A stretch of DNA of 64,000 bases, taken from NCBI RefSeq assembly GCF_963082655.1, contig NC_081553.1, forward strand, positions 210,834,117 to 210,898,116. Direction: 5' to 3'. Source of the DNA: Stomoxys calcitrans (lineage: Eukaryota; Arthropoda; Insecta; Diptera; Muscidae). The notes below the pieces were generated by a model. The model did not search any database, was not told where the DNA came from, and worked only from the letters and a program-made list of their open reading frames with translations. The translations under genes were made by a program, and so were the position numbers. Below, one piece after another: positions 1-11,630 of this stretch (its first letter is position 1; every line of letters begins with the position of its first letter).

Positions 1-340
1 TTCTAGCTTAAATACTGAGTAACTAATACTCGAAATTACAAAGCGAGTTTTTGCGTGAAACAATGAGCAGTTTTGCCTGAGAAAAAGGCTACCATTTGCT
101 TCGAAGTGCCTCTTCCAAGAACTAAATTCGTTGGATTTTAAGCAGTAATGCAGTGATACCGTCATAGAACACCTGCTAGATTGTGAACTGAGATGACTCA
201 GTTGCCCTGTCGCAGCTTATCTTTCGATTTTGTTTTGAGGTGTCTCACTTCTGCCCTTTTCCCCTATGGGGATTTTGCTATCTGCAGTTCTGCACACTAC
301 ACCTGGTAGACTATCGAGGGTTAGGCGTTAATGGGTTAAG
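1..340. other. No recognised feature
   Basis: I see no coding exon, RNA gene or recognisable repeat boundary here. The sequence is moderately AT-rich and all reading frames are short. Confidence 0.4.
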
Positions 341-577
341 GGTCAAGTGTCTGGGAGGCCACCACTCTTTCAAAATTCCTCCAAACCGGATATATTTACG
401 GACCATGGCAATATAGGACTTGAAAGAAAGGTGCTTGGGAGTAGAGCACGAATTCGATATCCACATTCGATATCCAGGACTTGTATATTTACCGACCATG
501 GCAATATAGTGTTCAAATTAAGGGTACAGGAGAGTTAATGAATGTGCAGCGCAGCGAGCCTGGTTCGGCTAGTTTTA
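341..577 (-). repeat. Family D repeat fragment
   Basis: The segment contains two spaced copies of GACCATGGCAATATAG. It ends in the complement of the family D head (GCAGCGCAGCGAGCC, then GGCTAGTTTTAT). The same words occur on the + strand in the large family D copies at 20.3-23.6 kb, so this is a short, reverse-oriented, truncated copy. Confidence 0.65.
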
Positions 578-884
578 TATGAAAACTAATTTTACAAAAT
601 TTTTAAATAAGTTTTTTTTTTTCTTTAAAAAATTTTCTAAAAAATAAAGTTTTAAAAAATTTGAAATTTTAAAATATGTAATTTGTGAAAAATTTTATAA
701 AAACGTAATTTTAACAAAACTTTGGAGATTTTTTTCTTAAAAAAACTTAAAAACAAATTTCTAAAAAATCAAATTTTGAAAAAACTGAAATTTTAAGTAA
801 CTAAGTTGTGAAAAATTTTGTAAAAACTTAATTTTGACAAAACATTTCAATCTTGACAAAAATTAAAAAAAAACAGTAAGGGAA
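578..884. repeat. AT-rich simple repeat, left part
   Basis: A run of degenerate AAATTTT/TTTTAAAA words with no coding potential. Similar sequence resumes at 2407, directly after the family A copy, which suggests that the family A element inserted into one AT-rich tract. Confidence 0.5.
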
Positions 885-2406
885 GGCAAAAGTAGGACGG
901 TACCGATACCGATTTATAATACTCTACACCTACACTATGGGTACAAATTGAGAGCTATATCTAATTCTGAACCAATTTTGATGGACATCGGCGGATGTTT
1001 TCAGATGGGTTAATAAACAATCCGTATCAAATTTCGAGCAAATAGGTTGGTCAAATGAAAACATTATTGCAAATTTGCCAAAATTTCACAGAGCTACATC
1101 TAAATCTGAACCAATTTTGACCAAACTTCTTAAATAATTTGGTAGGCATCGAGGAAAGAGTTGTGCAAAATTTTGGCAATATTAGCCAGTGACCCTAGAA
1201 GTAAAAGTCGGGCGAAATACATATGTGGCAGCTATATAGAAATCTGAACCTATTTTTATGAAATTCACCAGTAATATCGAGAGTAATAAGAAAATGCATT
1301 CTGACAAATTTCGAGAGAATCGGTTAACAAATGAGCACTTTATTGAATTATTAGTCAAAATCTGACCAACATATATAAGGGAGTTATATCTAAATCTGAT
1401 CCGATTTTAATCAAACTTCATAGTTATTGTGGAAGTCATCGAGGAAAGCGTTGTACTCAATTTTGGGAAGATTGGTCAATGAACGCAAAATCGTGCGAAA
1501 TACATATATGACAGCTATATATAAATCTAAGCCGATTTTTATTAAATTTGCCAATAATGTCGAGTGTAATAAGAAAATCCTTCCTGCCAAATTACGAAAG
1601 AATCGTTCAGAAATCGGTTCAGAATTATATATATATATCGGAATTCTGAACCGATTTCTATGAAATTCTCCAGTAAAGTCGAGAGTTCTAAGAAAATCCT
1701 TCCTACCAAATTTCGAGAGAATCGGTTAACAAACGAGCACTTTGTTGCAATATTAGTTCAAATCTGACGAACATATATATGGGACTTATTTCTTAATCTG
1801 AACCAACTCCTACCAAACTTTTTAAATATTGTAGAAGTTGTCGAGGAAAGCGTTGTACAAAATTTTACAAAGATTGGTCAATACATGTGCTGGCAGTGGC
1901 TCTAGGAGTGAAAATCGGACGATACATGTATATGAGAGTTATATCTTAATCTGAACCGATTTCTATGGAATTCACCAGTAATGTCAAGAGTAAAGAGAAA
2001 ATCCTTCCTGCCGAATTTCGAGAGAATCGGTTAACAAATGACCATTGTATTGCATTATTACTGCGAATCGGACGAACATATATATCGAAGCTATATCTAA
2101 ATGTGAGCCGATTTTTTCCAATTTCACTAGGCTTCGTCCCTAGGACGAAAAACATGCATGCACCAAATTTGAAGACGATCGGATGAAAACTGCGACCTGT
2201 AGTTTGAACACAAATTAACACGGACAGACGGAAAGACAGACAGACGGAAAGATAGACAGACAGACGGCCATGATAATCGAATCAGAAAGTGATTCTGAGT
2301 CGATCGGTATGGCAATCAATGGGTCTATCTCTTTTCCTTTTGGGTGTTACATACAAATGCACTAAGTTATAATACCCTGTACCACGGTAGTGGTGTAGGG
2401 TATAAA
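885..2406 (+). repeat. Family A tandem-unit interspersed repeat
   Basis: About six diverged units share phrases such as GAGCTATATCTAAATCTGAACCGATTTT and CCTGCCAAATTTCGAGAGAATCGG, followed by a run of GACAGACGGA words. The element closes with a hairpin-like end (TACCCTGTACCACGG, then GTGGTGTAGGGTATAA). The second copy at 11.6-13.6 kb has the same start (AAAGT.GG.CGG), internal units and end. Short ORFs inside are artefacts of the units. It is probably a non-autonomous mobile repeat; its class is not clear from sequence alone. Confidence 0.7.
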
Positions 2407-2737
2407 AATTTCCAAATTAATTTTTTTTTGTAAAAGATGAATTTTGAAAAATAAGTTTAAAAATCAAATTTTTGAAATATAAATTTAAAAATAATTTTTA
2501 AAATCAAATAAAATCTTTAATAAATAGAATTTTAACAGATATTGATTAAAATTTCTGTAAAATTATAAAAAATCCCTATTTTTACAAAATCTTCAATTTA
2601 TTCAATCTAAATTTATATTTTTTCATGTAAAAAAATTTTTATTTAACAAATATTTTGAAAAAAAAAAATCGAAATCATAATTCTATATAATTTAAAATTT
2701 TTTTTAAAATTTTTTTTCTACACACTAAAATGAATTT
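2407..2737. repeat. AT-rich simple repeat, right part
   Basis: Degenerate A/T homopolymer-rich sequence that resembles 578-884. No feature is seen in it. Confidence 0.5.
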
Positions 2738-3824
2738 TTATACCCTCCACCATAGTAAGGGTATACTTATTTCGTATTCCGTTTGTAACACATCGAAATA
2801 TTGATCTGAGATTGGGATTGTAACTGGGTCAAATCAGTCCATGTTTTCGTATAGCTGCCATAAAAACCGATATCGTATCATGAATTCTTGAGCCTCTAGA
2901 GGGCTCAATTCTTATCTGATTGGCTGAAACTTTGCACCAAGTGTTTTATTTTCACTTTCAACAACTCTGGCAAATATGGTGAAAAACGGGTCATAACCTA
3001 ATATAGTTCCCATATAAACCTATGTCGGATCTTGAGCTTCTGGACGGCGCAATTATTTTCTGATTTGGCTGAAATTTAGCACAAAGTGTTTTGGTTTGAC
3101 CATCAACAACTGTGCCAAGTACGGTTCAAATCGGTCCACAACCTGATAGTACTCCCATATAAAACGATTTCGGATCTTGACTTCTTGAGCCGATAGAGGG
3201 CGCAATTATTATCCGATTTGTCTGAAATTTTGCATGAAGTGTTTTGATTTGATCATCAACAACTAAATTGTAAGTAAGTATGATTTAAATCGGTTCATAA
3301 CCTGGTATAGCTCCCATATAAAACGATTTCGGATCTTGACTTCTTGAGCCGAGAGATTTTTCATGAAATGTTTTGTTCTAACTTTTAACAACTGTGCTTA
3401 GTATGGTTCAAATCGGTTCATTATCTGATATAACTCTAGGAGGAGCAAGGCTGAAATTTTGCACACCGACTTCTTGATTGACCTTTAACATACGTGTTAA
3501 ATATGGCCTGAATCGTGATATATAACCTGATATAACTCGGGGTATGGGACACAGATCACCCAATTTTTTTTTTCTTGAGCCACTATAGGTTGCAATTTTT
3601 AACCCATTTTGGCTGAAATTTTGCACAATGAATTCCACTTTGGTCTACAACAGCCAAACCAAGTATGGGCACAATCGGTCATAACTTGCTATGGCTGAAA
3701 TAGCACAGAAATTCTTATCCTTTATTTGTCTATAAAGAGATATCGGCCAAAGAACTTGACAAATGCCATCCATGGTGTAGGGCATATAAATTTGGCCCGG
3801 CCGAACTTATCATGCATTTACTTG
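2738..3824 (-). repeat. Family B repeat, reverse orientation
   Basis: It begins ATACCCTCCACCATAGTAAGGG and ends with CCCGGCCGAACTT. Between these lie tandem units of about 130 bases containing ACAACTGTGCCAAGTA, GATTTCGGATCTTGACTTC and TTGAGCC.ATAGAGGGCGC. Read on the - strand, the order matches the copies at 41.9-43.2 kb and 50 kb, with the GGCCGGGCCGAA palindrome first and the GGTGGAGGGTAT box last. Confidence 0.75.
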
Positions 3825-5439
3825 TTTTCTTTGTCCTCCTCATGATGACAGCATAACCAAATTACTACGCATACCTCGCTATTGTAATAAAAGTGATTAA
3901 ATGCCATATTTCCATATCATATACAAAAAAAGAAGAGTTTTATCGGTTTTTGGTTCGTGCCAACCAACCATATTTGTTTATATTTATTTTTCTTGGTCAC
4001 TAAACTTGGTAAGCCCGCAACACAACGCGAAGCTGACGCATCGCCAACTCTGATTGACCAAAGCTTGGTGGCATGTCACATGGAGGTTATCAAAAGTGTT
4101 TCACTTCCATTTCTCTTAAGGCAGCGCGAGTGGTCGTTTAATTTCTTTGTGCTGTTTCTTTTGCCAAAACTCGCAGAGGGGACAGAACGAATGACAACAG
4201 ACTGGCCGACGACAGTCATAATTGCATCAACTACATGCATACATTAGTTAGTAAGTAAGTAGGCCTCACCTTAAAGTGGTCAACGGCAGCTACGATTTGA
4301 CCTTGCTGGGGCTGCGGCTGGGGCTGGGACTGCGGTTTATAGTACACTGCCTGCTGTAGGAATGTATGTTTTTGGATTTAGCAAGAATATGTGCTAAGGT
4401 GCTAAACATTAATAAGCTGCTGAATTGGGGGAATGATTGGGGCGGGTGGGCAAGCCAACGGAAAGGGGCAGCAGTTGACATACAATTCATATCTGTGATT
4501 TATTGTAATACACAAAAAGACAACCGGCCAGCTAGCACTTGGTCAGGGCAGGGCTGTATAGTTAGTCGCCTGACTGGTTGGCTATTTGTTTGGCAGACAC
4601 TTCAGTATCATAGTGGCTGGAATGACTTTTAATTTTTATTTTCTTTTACTTTTGCATTTCCTACATATCAACCGCCTCTTGTTAATTGAGTTGTTAGCAG
4701 GGAATCGTGGCCACACCACTCCAAACCTCCTCCACATCGTGTCTTAACCAAGCGTATCATCATCGCTCATAACTGCTTCGCGCCCGCTGCCGCCGCATAT
4801 CACTTCAGTTGATGTTGTATGCCTTTTTTATTTGTTTTATGCGTTTCATTCGCGTCTTAATGGCGTAAATTGCTTATAAAAAAAGACCCATTTTGACAAT
4901 GACAATGACTCTGTTTTTTTTTTGCTGGGGTCGTTCCTCGTTCATAACGCAAAAGCTATTAAGGAGTGCCATGGTTTAATGGGATTAATTCGCCTATTGA
5001 AGATCTATAAGAGAAGAACTTCATCTTAACTCTGAAGCAAACAAATTTTAGCGATTGGTGCAAAATAAAAACTTTATGGCCAGTTAAGAGGAAATTTGCT
5101 GTTAGCTAAGCTTCGTAAAATTGGAAGAGAGAAATAAAAGGTTTCTTCAATTTTTTTTTTGAAAATTCGGATGACTTTGGAAGTAAGCCGAACTTGGAGT
5201 AGACTTTTAATCACCTCAATCTTCTGCGATTCTTCTCCAATCTCCGACGCCAAGTTTCGATATGTCTCTTTCTTTCTTTCCTTCCGAGTTTTGAGTTTCC
5301 CCTTCTGCTTTTAACATCAGGTCCATTTTCAAACGACTTCTTAGATGGGGGGGTTCTTCATTCATTAGGACAACATGACCTAGCGAAAGTAATCGTAGTG
5401 TTATGCTATATTTAACTATGCCAACGTCGTCATACAGCT
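3825..5439. other. Low-repeat region
   Basis: This stretch lacks the repeat words that fill its surroundings and has more mixed base composition, for example 4000-4350 and 4680-4800. The only exon-like signal I can support is the - strand candidate at 4270-4353. The longest ORFs carry no recognisable domain. Confidence 0.45.
4270..4353 (-). CDS. Candidate internal coding exon, unknown gene
   Basis: On the - strand, an acceptor (CATTCCTACAG, preceded by the branch-like TGCTAAAT) is followed by 84 bases open in one frame and then a GTGAGG donor. The 28 codons read QAVYYKPQ, a run of alternating S/Q/P (roughly QSQPQPQPQQ), then GQIVAAVDHFK. Both ends fall in phase 0. The block sits in a low-repeat region. 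I do not recognise the protein, and no partner exon was identified in the window. It could belong to a long-intron gene on the - strand, or be a chance open stretch; the Q/P part is low complexity and weakens the case. Confidence 0.33.
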
Positions 5440-5721
5440 CGTGGATTAAACAACGCGAATATTCCTCGTCATCTTAAACCTTAGGAAGAATCTTTCTCTC
5501 AAACACTCCAAGTAGTACCTTAACTGCTTTCGTAAGTACCCAAACTTCTGATCATATAACATCACCGGTAGTATCATTGTCTTGTAAAGTGTCTTTTTTT
5601 GTCGAGATTTGGATTTGTTCCTCAAATGTATGTTATTCTTCGTTTTAATTCGAAGCTGGTGTCTTTCATTTGGTTTATGGCAGTGCCAAGGTAGATACAA
5701 CAATGTTATAGTTACCACCAT
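5440..5721 (-). mobile_element. LINE reverse-transcriptase C-terminal fragment
   Basis: The - strand translation contains KKTLYKTMILPVMLYDQKFG, which fits the segment after the catalytic core of many insect non-LTR reverse transcriptases (a TLYKTLILPVLLYGSE-like motif). The rest is diverged and both ends are truncated, so this is a dead remnant. The LINE piece at 26.5-27.8 kb lacks exactly this part, so the two may belong to one family. Confidence 0.6.
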
Positions 5722-5859
5722 TCACTGTTTGCCAGAGTTCGCAGATTGTTCCGCGATGTGATACCATATACTTTGTTAAACTCCAGACCTACTTTTGCTG
5801 ATTACATTCCGACCATTTCAAAGACTAAAGTTACAGTTTTCGATGGACGAAACTGAACA

Positions 5860-5977
5860 GTTCAAAAAAAATCTGTTTCAATCACGAAATTAATTGATCC
5901 AATTAATTTTTTAATTGAAACTGCTTCAATCTCGATAATGATAATATCAATTAAAGTTTTTGAAGATGTTATCGAAA
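5860..5977. repeat. CAATTAA-rich repeat (family E), partial
   Basis: Alternating CAATTAA/TTAATTG words (for example GATCCAATTAATTTTTTAATTG) end where the family B copy begins at 5978. Similar text resumes at about 6600. Confidence 0.5.
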
Positions 5978-6577
5978 ACAAGAAGTCAAGATCCCAGATC
6001 GGTTTATATGGCAGCTATATCAGGTTATTAACCGATATGAACCTAATTTTACACAGTTGTTGAAAGTAAGAATAAAATAGGTAATGCAAAATTTCAGCCA
6101 AATCGGATAGGAATTGCGCCCTCTAGAAGCTCAAAAAGTCAAGTCCCCAGATCTGTTTATATGACAGCTATATCAGGCTATGAACCGATTTGAACCATAC
6201 TTGGCACAGTTGTTGAATATCATAACAAAACACGTCGTGCCAAATTTCATTCCAATCGGATAAGAATTGCGCACTCTAGGGGCTCAAGAAGTCAAGACCC
6301 AAGATCGGTTTATATGGTAGCTATATCAAAACGTGGACCGATATAGCCCATTTACAATACCAACCGACCTACACTAATAAGAAGTATTTGTGCAAAATTT
6401 CAAGCGGCTAGCTTTACTCCTTCGGAAGTTAGCGTTCTTTCGACAGACAGACGGACGGACATGGCTAGATCGACATAAAATATCACGACGATCCAGAATA
6501 TAATATGAATATTTCGAGTATTTACAAACAGAATGACGAAATTAGTATACCCCCCATCCTATGGTGGAGGGTATAAA
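5978..6577 (+). repeat. Family B repeat, 5'-truncated
   Basis: Three units carry AAGTCAAGA.CCCAGATCGG, TATATGGCAGCTATATC and GAATTGCGCCCTCTAGA. They are followed by GACAGACGGACGGACATGG, CTAGATCGAC and the closing ATCCTATGGTGGAGGGTATA. The GGCCGGGCCGAA start is missing. Confidence 0.75.
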
Positions 6578-6875
6578 AATGTTTATTAAAAACATTGCAC
6601 ATTCAGTAAATTTCTTTTTTTTGAAAATTTTGATATTTTCAATCAATTTTTTAATTTATCCAATTAAAACAACTATTGACATTTTTCGAAATTTTCAATA
6701 AATCTTTTAAGTCATCCAATTAAAAAAATTGATGAAGCTTATTTTTGAAATCCGGCTTGTAGATTCGGCTGCTATAAATTGGCTGTAAATTCACCGAAAT
6801 GTCGGACGTATGAAAATCTCCTTCCAGTTATATTCGTATAACTAGGATACCGGTGATCTCCTTCGCTACCCCCTT
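6578..6875 (+). repeat. Family E repeat copy 1
   Basis: A CAATTAA-rich part is followed by GCTGTAAATTCACCGAAATGT and AACTAGGATACCGGTG. The same order recurs at 8108-8425, so the reverse family B copy at 6876-8107 is flanked by two direct copies of this sequence. Confidence 0.6.
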
Positions 6876-8107
6876 TTTATACCCACCACCGAAGGATGGG
6901 GGTATATTCATTTTGTCATTCCGTTTGCAACAATGCGAAATGGCCATTTCCGACCCTATAAAGTATATATATCCTTGATCGGCGTAAAAATCTAAGGCGA
7001 TCTAGACATGTCCGTCCGTCTTTCTGTTGAAATCACGCTACAGTCATTAAGAATAGAGATATTGAGCTGAAACTTTGCACAGATTCTTTTTTTGTCTATA
7101 AGCAGGTTAAGTTCGAAGATGGACTATATCTTAATATAGCCCCCATATAGACCGATCCGCCGAGTTAGGGTCTTAAGGCCATAAAAGCCACATCCTTCTT
7201 CAATTTGGCACTGATCGGCGCATAGCTGCCATATAGACCGATCTATCGATTAAAGGTCTTGGGCTCATAAAAAGCGCATTTATTGTCCGATTTTGTCAAA
7301 ATATGGGGCAGTGTGTTGAGTTAGGCTCTTCGAAATCCTTCTTCAATTTGGCCCAGATCGGTCTTGATTTGGATATAGCTGCCATACAGACCGATCTCTG
7401 GATTTAAGGTCTTGGGCCTATAAAAAGCGCATTAATTGTCCGATATCGCCGGAATTTGGGACAGTGAGTTGTGTTAGGTTCTTCGATATCCTTCTTCAAT
7501 GTGGCCCAGATCGGTCCAGATTTGGATACAGCGGCTATATAGACCAATCTCTCGATTTAAGGTCTTGGGCTCATAAAAAGCGCATTTATTGTTAGGAAAG
7601 TGGCTGTGTTAGGTCCCTCGAAATCTTTTTGCAATTTGCCCCAGTTCGGTCCAGATTTGGATATGGCTGCCATATAGACCGATATCTCGATTTAAGGTCT
7701 TGGGCCCATAAAAGGCGCACTTATTGTCCGATTTCGCCGAAATTTGGGACAGGGAGTTGTGTTAGGGCCTTTTACATTTCTCTTTAATTTGGTTTAGATT
7801 TGGATATATGTAGCTGCCATATTACCCGATATTTCGATTTAAAGTCTTGGCCCCATAAAAGGCGCATTTATAATCCGATTTTGCTGAAATTTGACACAGT
7901 GACTTATGTTAGGCTATTCGACAAATGACTTATACTTATTGGACCACTCAATGTCCGTGTCGAATTTGGTCCAAATCGGACCATATTTCGATATAGCTGA
8001 TATGGGGGTATAAATTATGCATTTTTCACCGGATTAAGACGAACGGTTGTTTACATATATACTCGAGGTGGTGGTTATCCAAAGTTCGTCCCGGCCGAAC
8101 TTAAAAC
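6876..8107 (-). repeat. Family B-like repeat, variant unit
   Basis: It starts ATACCCACCACCGAAGGATGG and ends CCCGGCCGAACTT, so it has family B ends. Its internal units differ: each has CATATAGACCGAT.TCTCGA, TTTAAGGTCTTGGGC, AAAAGCGCATTTATTGTCCG and CAATTTGGCCCAGATCGG, with a period of about 150-180 bases. The same unit occurs at 32.5-33.4 kb. Confidence 0.75.
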
Positions 8108-8425
8108 TTTTTTTAAGATGTAATTAGAAAAAATTTTGATTAAAAAACGTGCATATTCAATTAAAAAATTGATTGAACATTTTGAAATTGTCAATTAATT
8201 TTATAATTGATCCAATTAAAAAATGATTGACTTTTTTCGAAGTTTTTAAATTCACTTTTTAAGCTTTTTTGAAGCTTATTATTATCGGCTACCATGGGAT
8301 TGCTGTAAATTCACCGAAATGTTGGTCGTGTGGACCTTTGAAATCTTCTTCCAGTTTTATATATGTAACTAGGATCCCGGTGGTTCGCTTTGCTACCCAC
8401 GTTTTGGATACCCCCTTTTTAGTGT
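8108..8425 (+). repeat. Family E repeat copy 2
   Basis: CAATTAA/TTAATTG words are followed by GCTGTAAATTCACCGAAATGT and AACTAGGATCCCGGTGG, matching copy 1 at 6578-6875 in order and orientation with scattered differences. Confidence 0.6.
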
Positions 8426-8439
8426 AGGACTTCCAAAAA

Positions 8440-9180
8440 CCTAGGTAGTCACTCAGTTTATAAGATTAAGATTTTTTTTTCATAAAAAAGTACCATTTGT
8501 ATGTTATAGTACCTAAATGTAAGATTTAAAAAAAAAACCTTCTTGTCGCCCAATATTAAGCGAAGATAAGATATTTCGTACTTTGCACTTTTTGATACCA
8601 AAATGAACGAATATTAAATGAATAATTTAGTCACCCATTATATAATTCCTTCTTGTACAATGCCAAATTTCAGACTTCCAGCTACTTTCTTTACAGATGA
8701 AAGTACCAAATGGTACCAAAATTTATAAGTTGTGAATAGATTATTTAGTCACCCATCATATTTTTCATAGTTGAGCCGGCATGCCAAATTTCAGACCTTT
8801 AGCTCCATCTGTAAAGAAAGTACCAAACGGTACCAATTTTAGTACCAAAATGTTTGAATAGATTACTTAGTCACCAATCATATATTTCTTAGTTGTACCT
8901 ACTTGCCAAGTTTTAGACCTCTAGCTCCATCTGAACAGAAAGTACAAATTGGTACCAATTTGGTACCAAGATGTACGAATTTTTAATAGGTCATTTAGAC
9001 ATCTATCATTTATTTCTTAGTTGTACCTAAATGTCAATGTTAAGACCATCCACGATTTTTTTTCTAGTTGTGCCATATTTCAGACCTTCAGATCATAGCC
9101 TCCCAAATTTCAGACCTGTAAATTCATCTTTAAAAAAGTAACAAATGGTACCAATTATTACCAATCTGTAATTCAAACAT
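8440..9180 (+). repeat. Tandem repeat, about 120-bp unit
   Basis: The word TTTAGTCACC(C/A)AT recurs near 8626, 8744 and 8866, with a diverged version near 8994, so the period is about 118-128 bases. Each unit also has a GCCAAATTTCAGACC-like stretch and one to three GGTACCAA words. There is no coding potential. Confidence 0.7.
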
Positions 9181-9310
9181 TTTTTGATTCAATTACAAAA
9201 AATATTGATTCAATCAAGTTTTTAATTGAAAATTAAAAATATTTCGATCACAACTGTGATTAAAAATTCATTCAGATTCAATTAAAAAATTAATTGTGTG
9301 ATGACCACCG
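9181..9310. repeat. CAATTAA-rich repeat fragment
   Basis: Same AT-rich vocabulary as family E (AATTAAAAAATTAATTG), with no GC-rich tail. Confidence 0.45.
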
Positions 9311-9883
9311 CGTTTGGCGTCGTTGGCGGATATGCTAACCAATACATCACGGTGGCATCCATGTTTCATCTAATGTCAACTATAGTACAACACGTCAGTT
9401 CTCCTCCCCGAATCCATTTCAACTTCTTTGAATAGATTTCAGACATTCCAGATGCAAGTTCGCAATTAATGGCATTACAAAAGCTGGTGTCAACAGTTTC
9501 ATGACCTTCATGGCTATGGTTCCTTCTCAAATCTACACAACGTTATTTGTTTTGCATATTTTTTATCTACTTTCAAAATCGCGTCAGAAGGTACATCAAT
9601 GGTCCTAATAGTCCTTTCTGCTTCAATATTTTTGTTCTCTGCTTCCAAAGACCTAGATACCCGTTTGACGTGCACACCAGAAAGCATCGGCAAGTTACAT
9701 TAAAAATAAGTACACACGATAAACATGAAGCGAATGTCACGCTCACACCTTATACCAGTAATGATTGTTGACGCTTACGACTATCAACGACATAAGTGTT
9801 TGTGCCGATGAGAATAAAATGATTTCGAATCATATTTTGCATTTTAAGCAATGCGAACGAGGGCTCACATTGATCGCAACTAA
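9311..9883. other. No recognised feature
   Basis: Mixed-composition sequence. The only sizeable ORF (9547-9771, +) has no recognisable domain or exon borders. Confidence 0.35.
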
Positions 9884-9916
9884 ATAGAAATCCGCAATTA
9901 CTTTTTGGGCAACCCA
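9884..9916 (-). mobile_element. Mariner-type MITE end fragment
   Basis: AATCCGCAATTACTTTTTGG plus GCAACCCAA is the right inverted terminus of the 237-bp MITEs at 45.3 and 52.5 kb. The rest of the element is absent. Confidence 0.6.
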
Positions 9917-9919
9917 ATA

Positions 9920-10222
9920 TATCAACACATTTACAATGCCACAGACATACCCCAAGAGGAAGTATAAGTATTTATGCAAAATTTAATGTGCTTAGCTTTA
10001 CTCCTTCGAAAGAGATCGACTAAGTCAATCATGGCGATCTAGATGGAAAATCGCATCACCGTGATCCTCACCACAGACAATGTCATATCGACTTGAAATA
10101 TCATGGCTATGAAGAGTATGTATAGCCCATAGGGTTTTAGAGCAATTATAAGAGCTGTTATGGACAAACTGACAAATTGTTTAAAATCTCTCCTCCCTTG
10201 GTGGAAGGTGTAAAAATATGAG
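9920..10222 (+). repeat. Degenerate family B 3' end
   Basis: The order GAAGTATAAGTATTTATGCA, TAGCTTTACTCCTTCGAAAG, CATGGCGATCTAGAT and CCTTGGTGGAAGGTGTAAAA follows the family B 3' end, but with many substitutions, so this is an old copy. Confidence 0.6.
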
Positions 10223-10619
10223 ATTTTGACCTTCATTTCTTGCATATAGTTCAAACATTTTAAATGGCACTTTTTAATAAAGAGACCCGTCGATTGTGAC
10301 GCTTGGTTGTCGTGTTGGTATTTTAATATACATTTCCTGTCATTATGATTGCATTTCATGAATGGTGGATGACCGAATGCTTTCGACCACTATGGCGATG
10401 ATGGTGTAGCAACATAAGACATCGAAATATTCATACATCATCCATCATCATCATCATTATCATCTTCATCTCATCATCCATTTTTCGAAATTTATTTTAT
10501 TTCTTGCATTTATTTTGGTTCATTTTTTTTGTATTATGGTCTCCTCTAATTTCTTTTCGTTTTTCTTGTGCCGTTTTTTCCATCTCTTCCACATTTCTGT
10601 TGAAATTGATTTCACGCAG
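10223..10619 (+). other. Intronic sequence before the BAR exon
   Basis: This low-repeat stretch ends in a pyrimidine-rich tract and the acceptor TTTCACGCAG of the RhoGAP gene. An ATC-rich microsatellite (CATCATCATCATTATCATC) lies at about 10434-10483. Confidence 0.5.
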
Positions 10620-10795
10620 GCGAACTTGAAAAGTCATTGGCTGAATGCATAGTCGACAGTGAACTGGAGACAGAATTTAAAGTGGTGAAGCGTCTTAAAT
10701 TAATTTTAGACAAGGAAATACAAGAGATCTCAACACTGAAGCGTAATGTGTCGCGCACACTGCAAGAATATGCATCTTTAACAAGGAGTTATGAG
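10620..10795 (+). CDS. RhoGAP92B: BAR-RhoGAP protein (RhoGAP92B/Rich-like), BAR exon
   Basis: First identifiable exon of a Nadrin/RICH-family Rho GTPase-activating protein. It has an acceptor TTTCACGCAG, a GTAAGT donor, and a reading frame entered with two bases of a split codon and left in phase 0. The 58 codons (ELEKSLAECIVDSELETEF... to ...TLQEYASLTRSYE) form an amphipathic alpha-helical stretch that aligns with the middle of the BAR domain, which in this family dimerises and binds curved membranes. The first 120 or so residues expected for the BAR domain are not visible in 1-10619 and are probably upstream of the window. The gene symbol rests on the BAR+RhoGAP architecture and similarity as I recall it. 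In Drosophila, Rich acts on Cdc42 at the neuromuscular junction; that role is family knowledge, not seen here. Confidence 0.85.
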
Positions 10796-11630
10796 GTAAG
10801 TCGTTTTTGTTTTTTATTGTAATGCAAGATTATCGCAAAGATAGTTGACACACTCGTATTTGGAGTTCGTATGAGTTAAAAAAATTGTTACTGTGATGGG
10901 GAAATTAAAATGATTTAAGATTACTAGGCTCGTAGATCATGAAATATTGAAACTGATGGCGCTGGTATGGCATGGTCCAAACCAAGCCACGATTAACCAA
11001 AACTGGAAAAATACGCCTGAAATGAGCCTAAGATCATAAAATGGGAAATCGATTTTTATGTGAGCAAAATAAAGTTCTTATAAAATGCGTATTTCTTGGA
11101 ACGGAGAGTTTTATTAGATCTATCTACAACTGTGCCAAATATCGTCCAAATCGGACCAACTTTAGGTGTAGGATCCATACAAACGTACCCCCGATTTTTG
11201 GTATTTTTGCTCTGGAACCCGCATGGTACAAATCGGTCCAACTTTAGGTGTAAGATCCATATAAATGACCCCCAATTGTTGGTATTTTTGTTCTGGAATC
11301 CACATGTTTACTCCAATTTTTCTAAAATTTGTCGCGCGGTATTTTCTCATGGCAAAAGTATATTCCATCCGAAGGACGAATCGACCAATATTTTGATGAA
11401 GCTCCCACATAAATCAACATTTCAGGAGAGAGATTTTTGCTCTGAGTTAAGTTAAGTATAATTGGAATTTAGTGTACAAAGAATCGAAGTTTTCGGAATA
11501 TTTTATACATTGTTGGAAAGGTTGGAAAGGAAATAAAAATGTCCTTAAAATAAGGTAAATTGTGTAAATAAGGGTCCCGTTTTCATGTGTTACTGGTAAC
11601 GGCAACAAAACCAGTAACGAAAGACTAAAG
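10796..11630 (+). other. Start of RhoGAP intron 1
   Basis: This begins the 18.5-kb intron (GTAAGTCG). From about 11095 to 11330, two diverged tandem units share CCAACTTTAGGTGTA.GATCC and TTTTTGGTATTTTTG.TCTGGAA. No exon is seen. Confidence 0.55.

Noticed and set aside
3957..4247. 96-residue + strand ORF as a host gene
   Set aside because: It has no domain and no splice signals, and its composition is not clearly coding.
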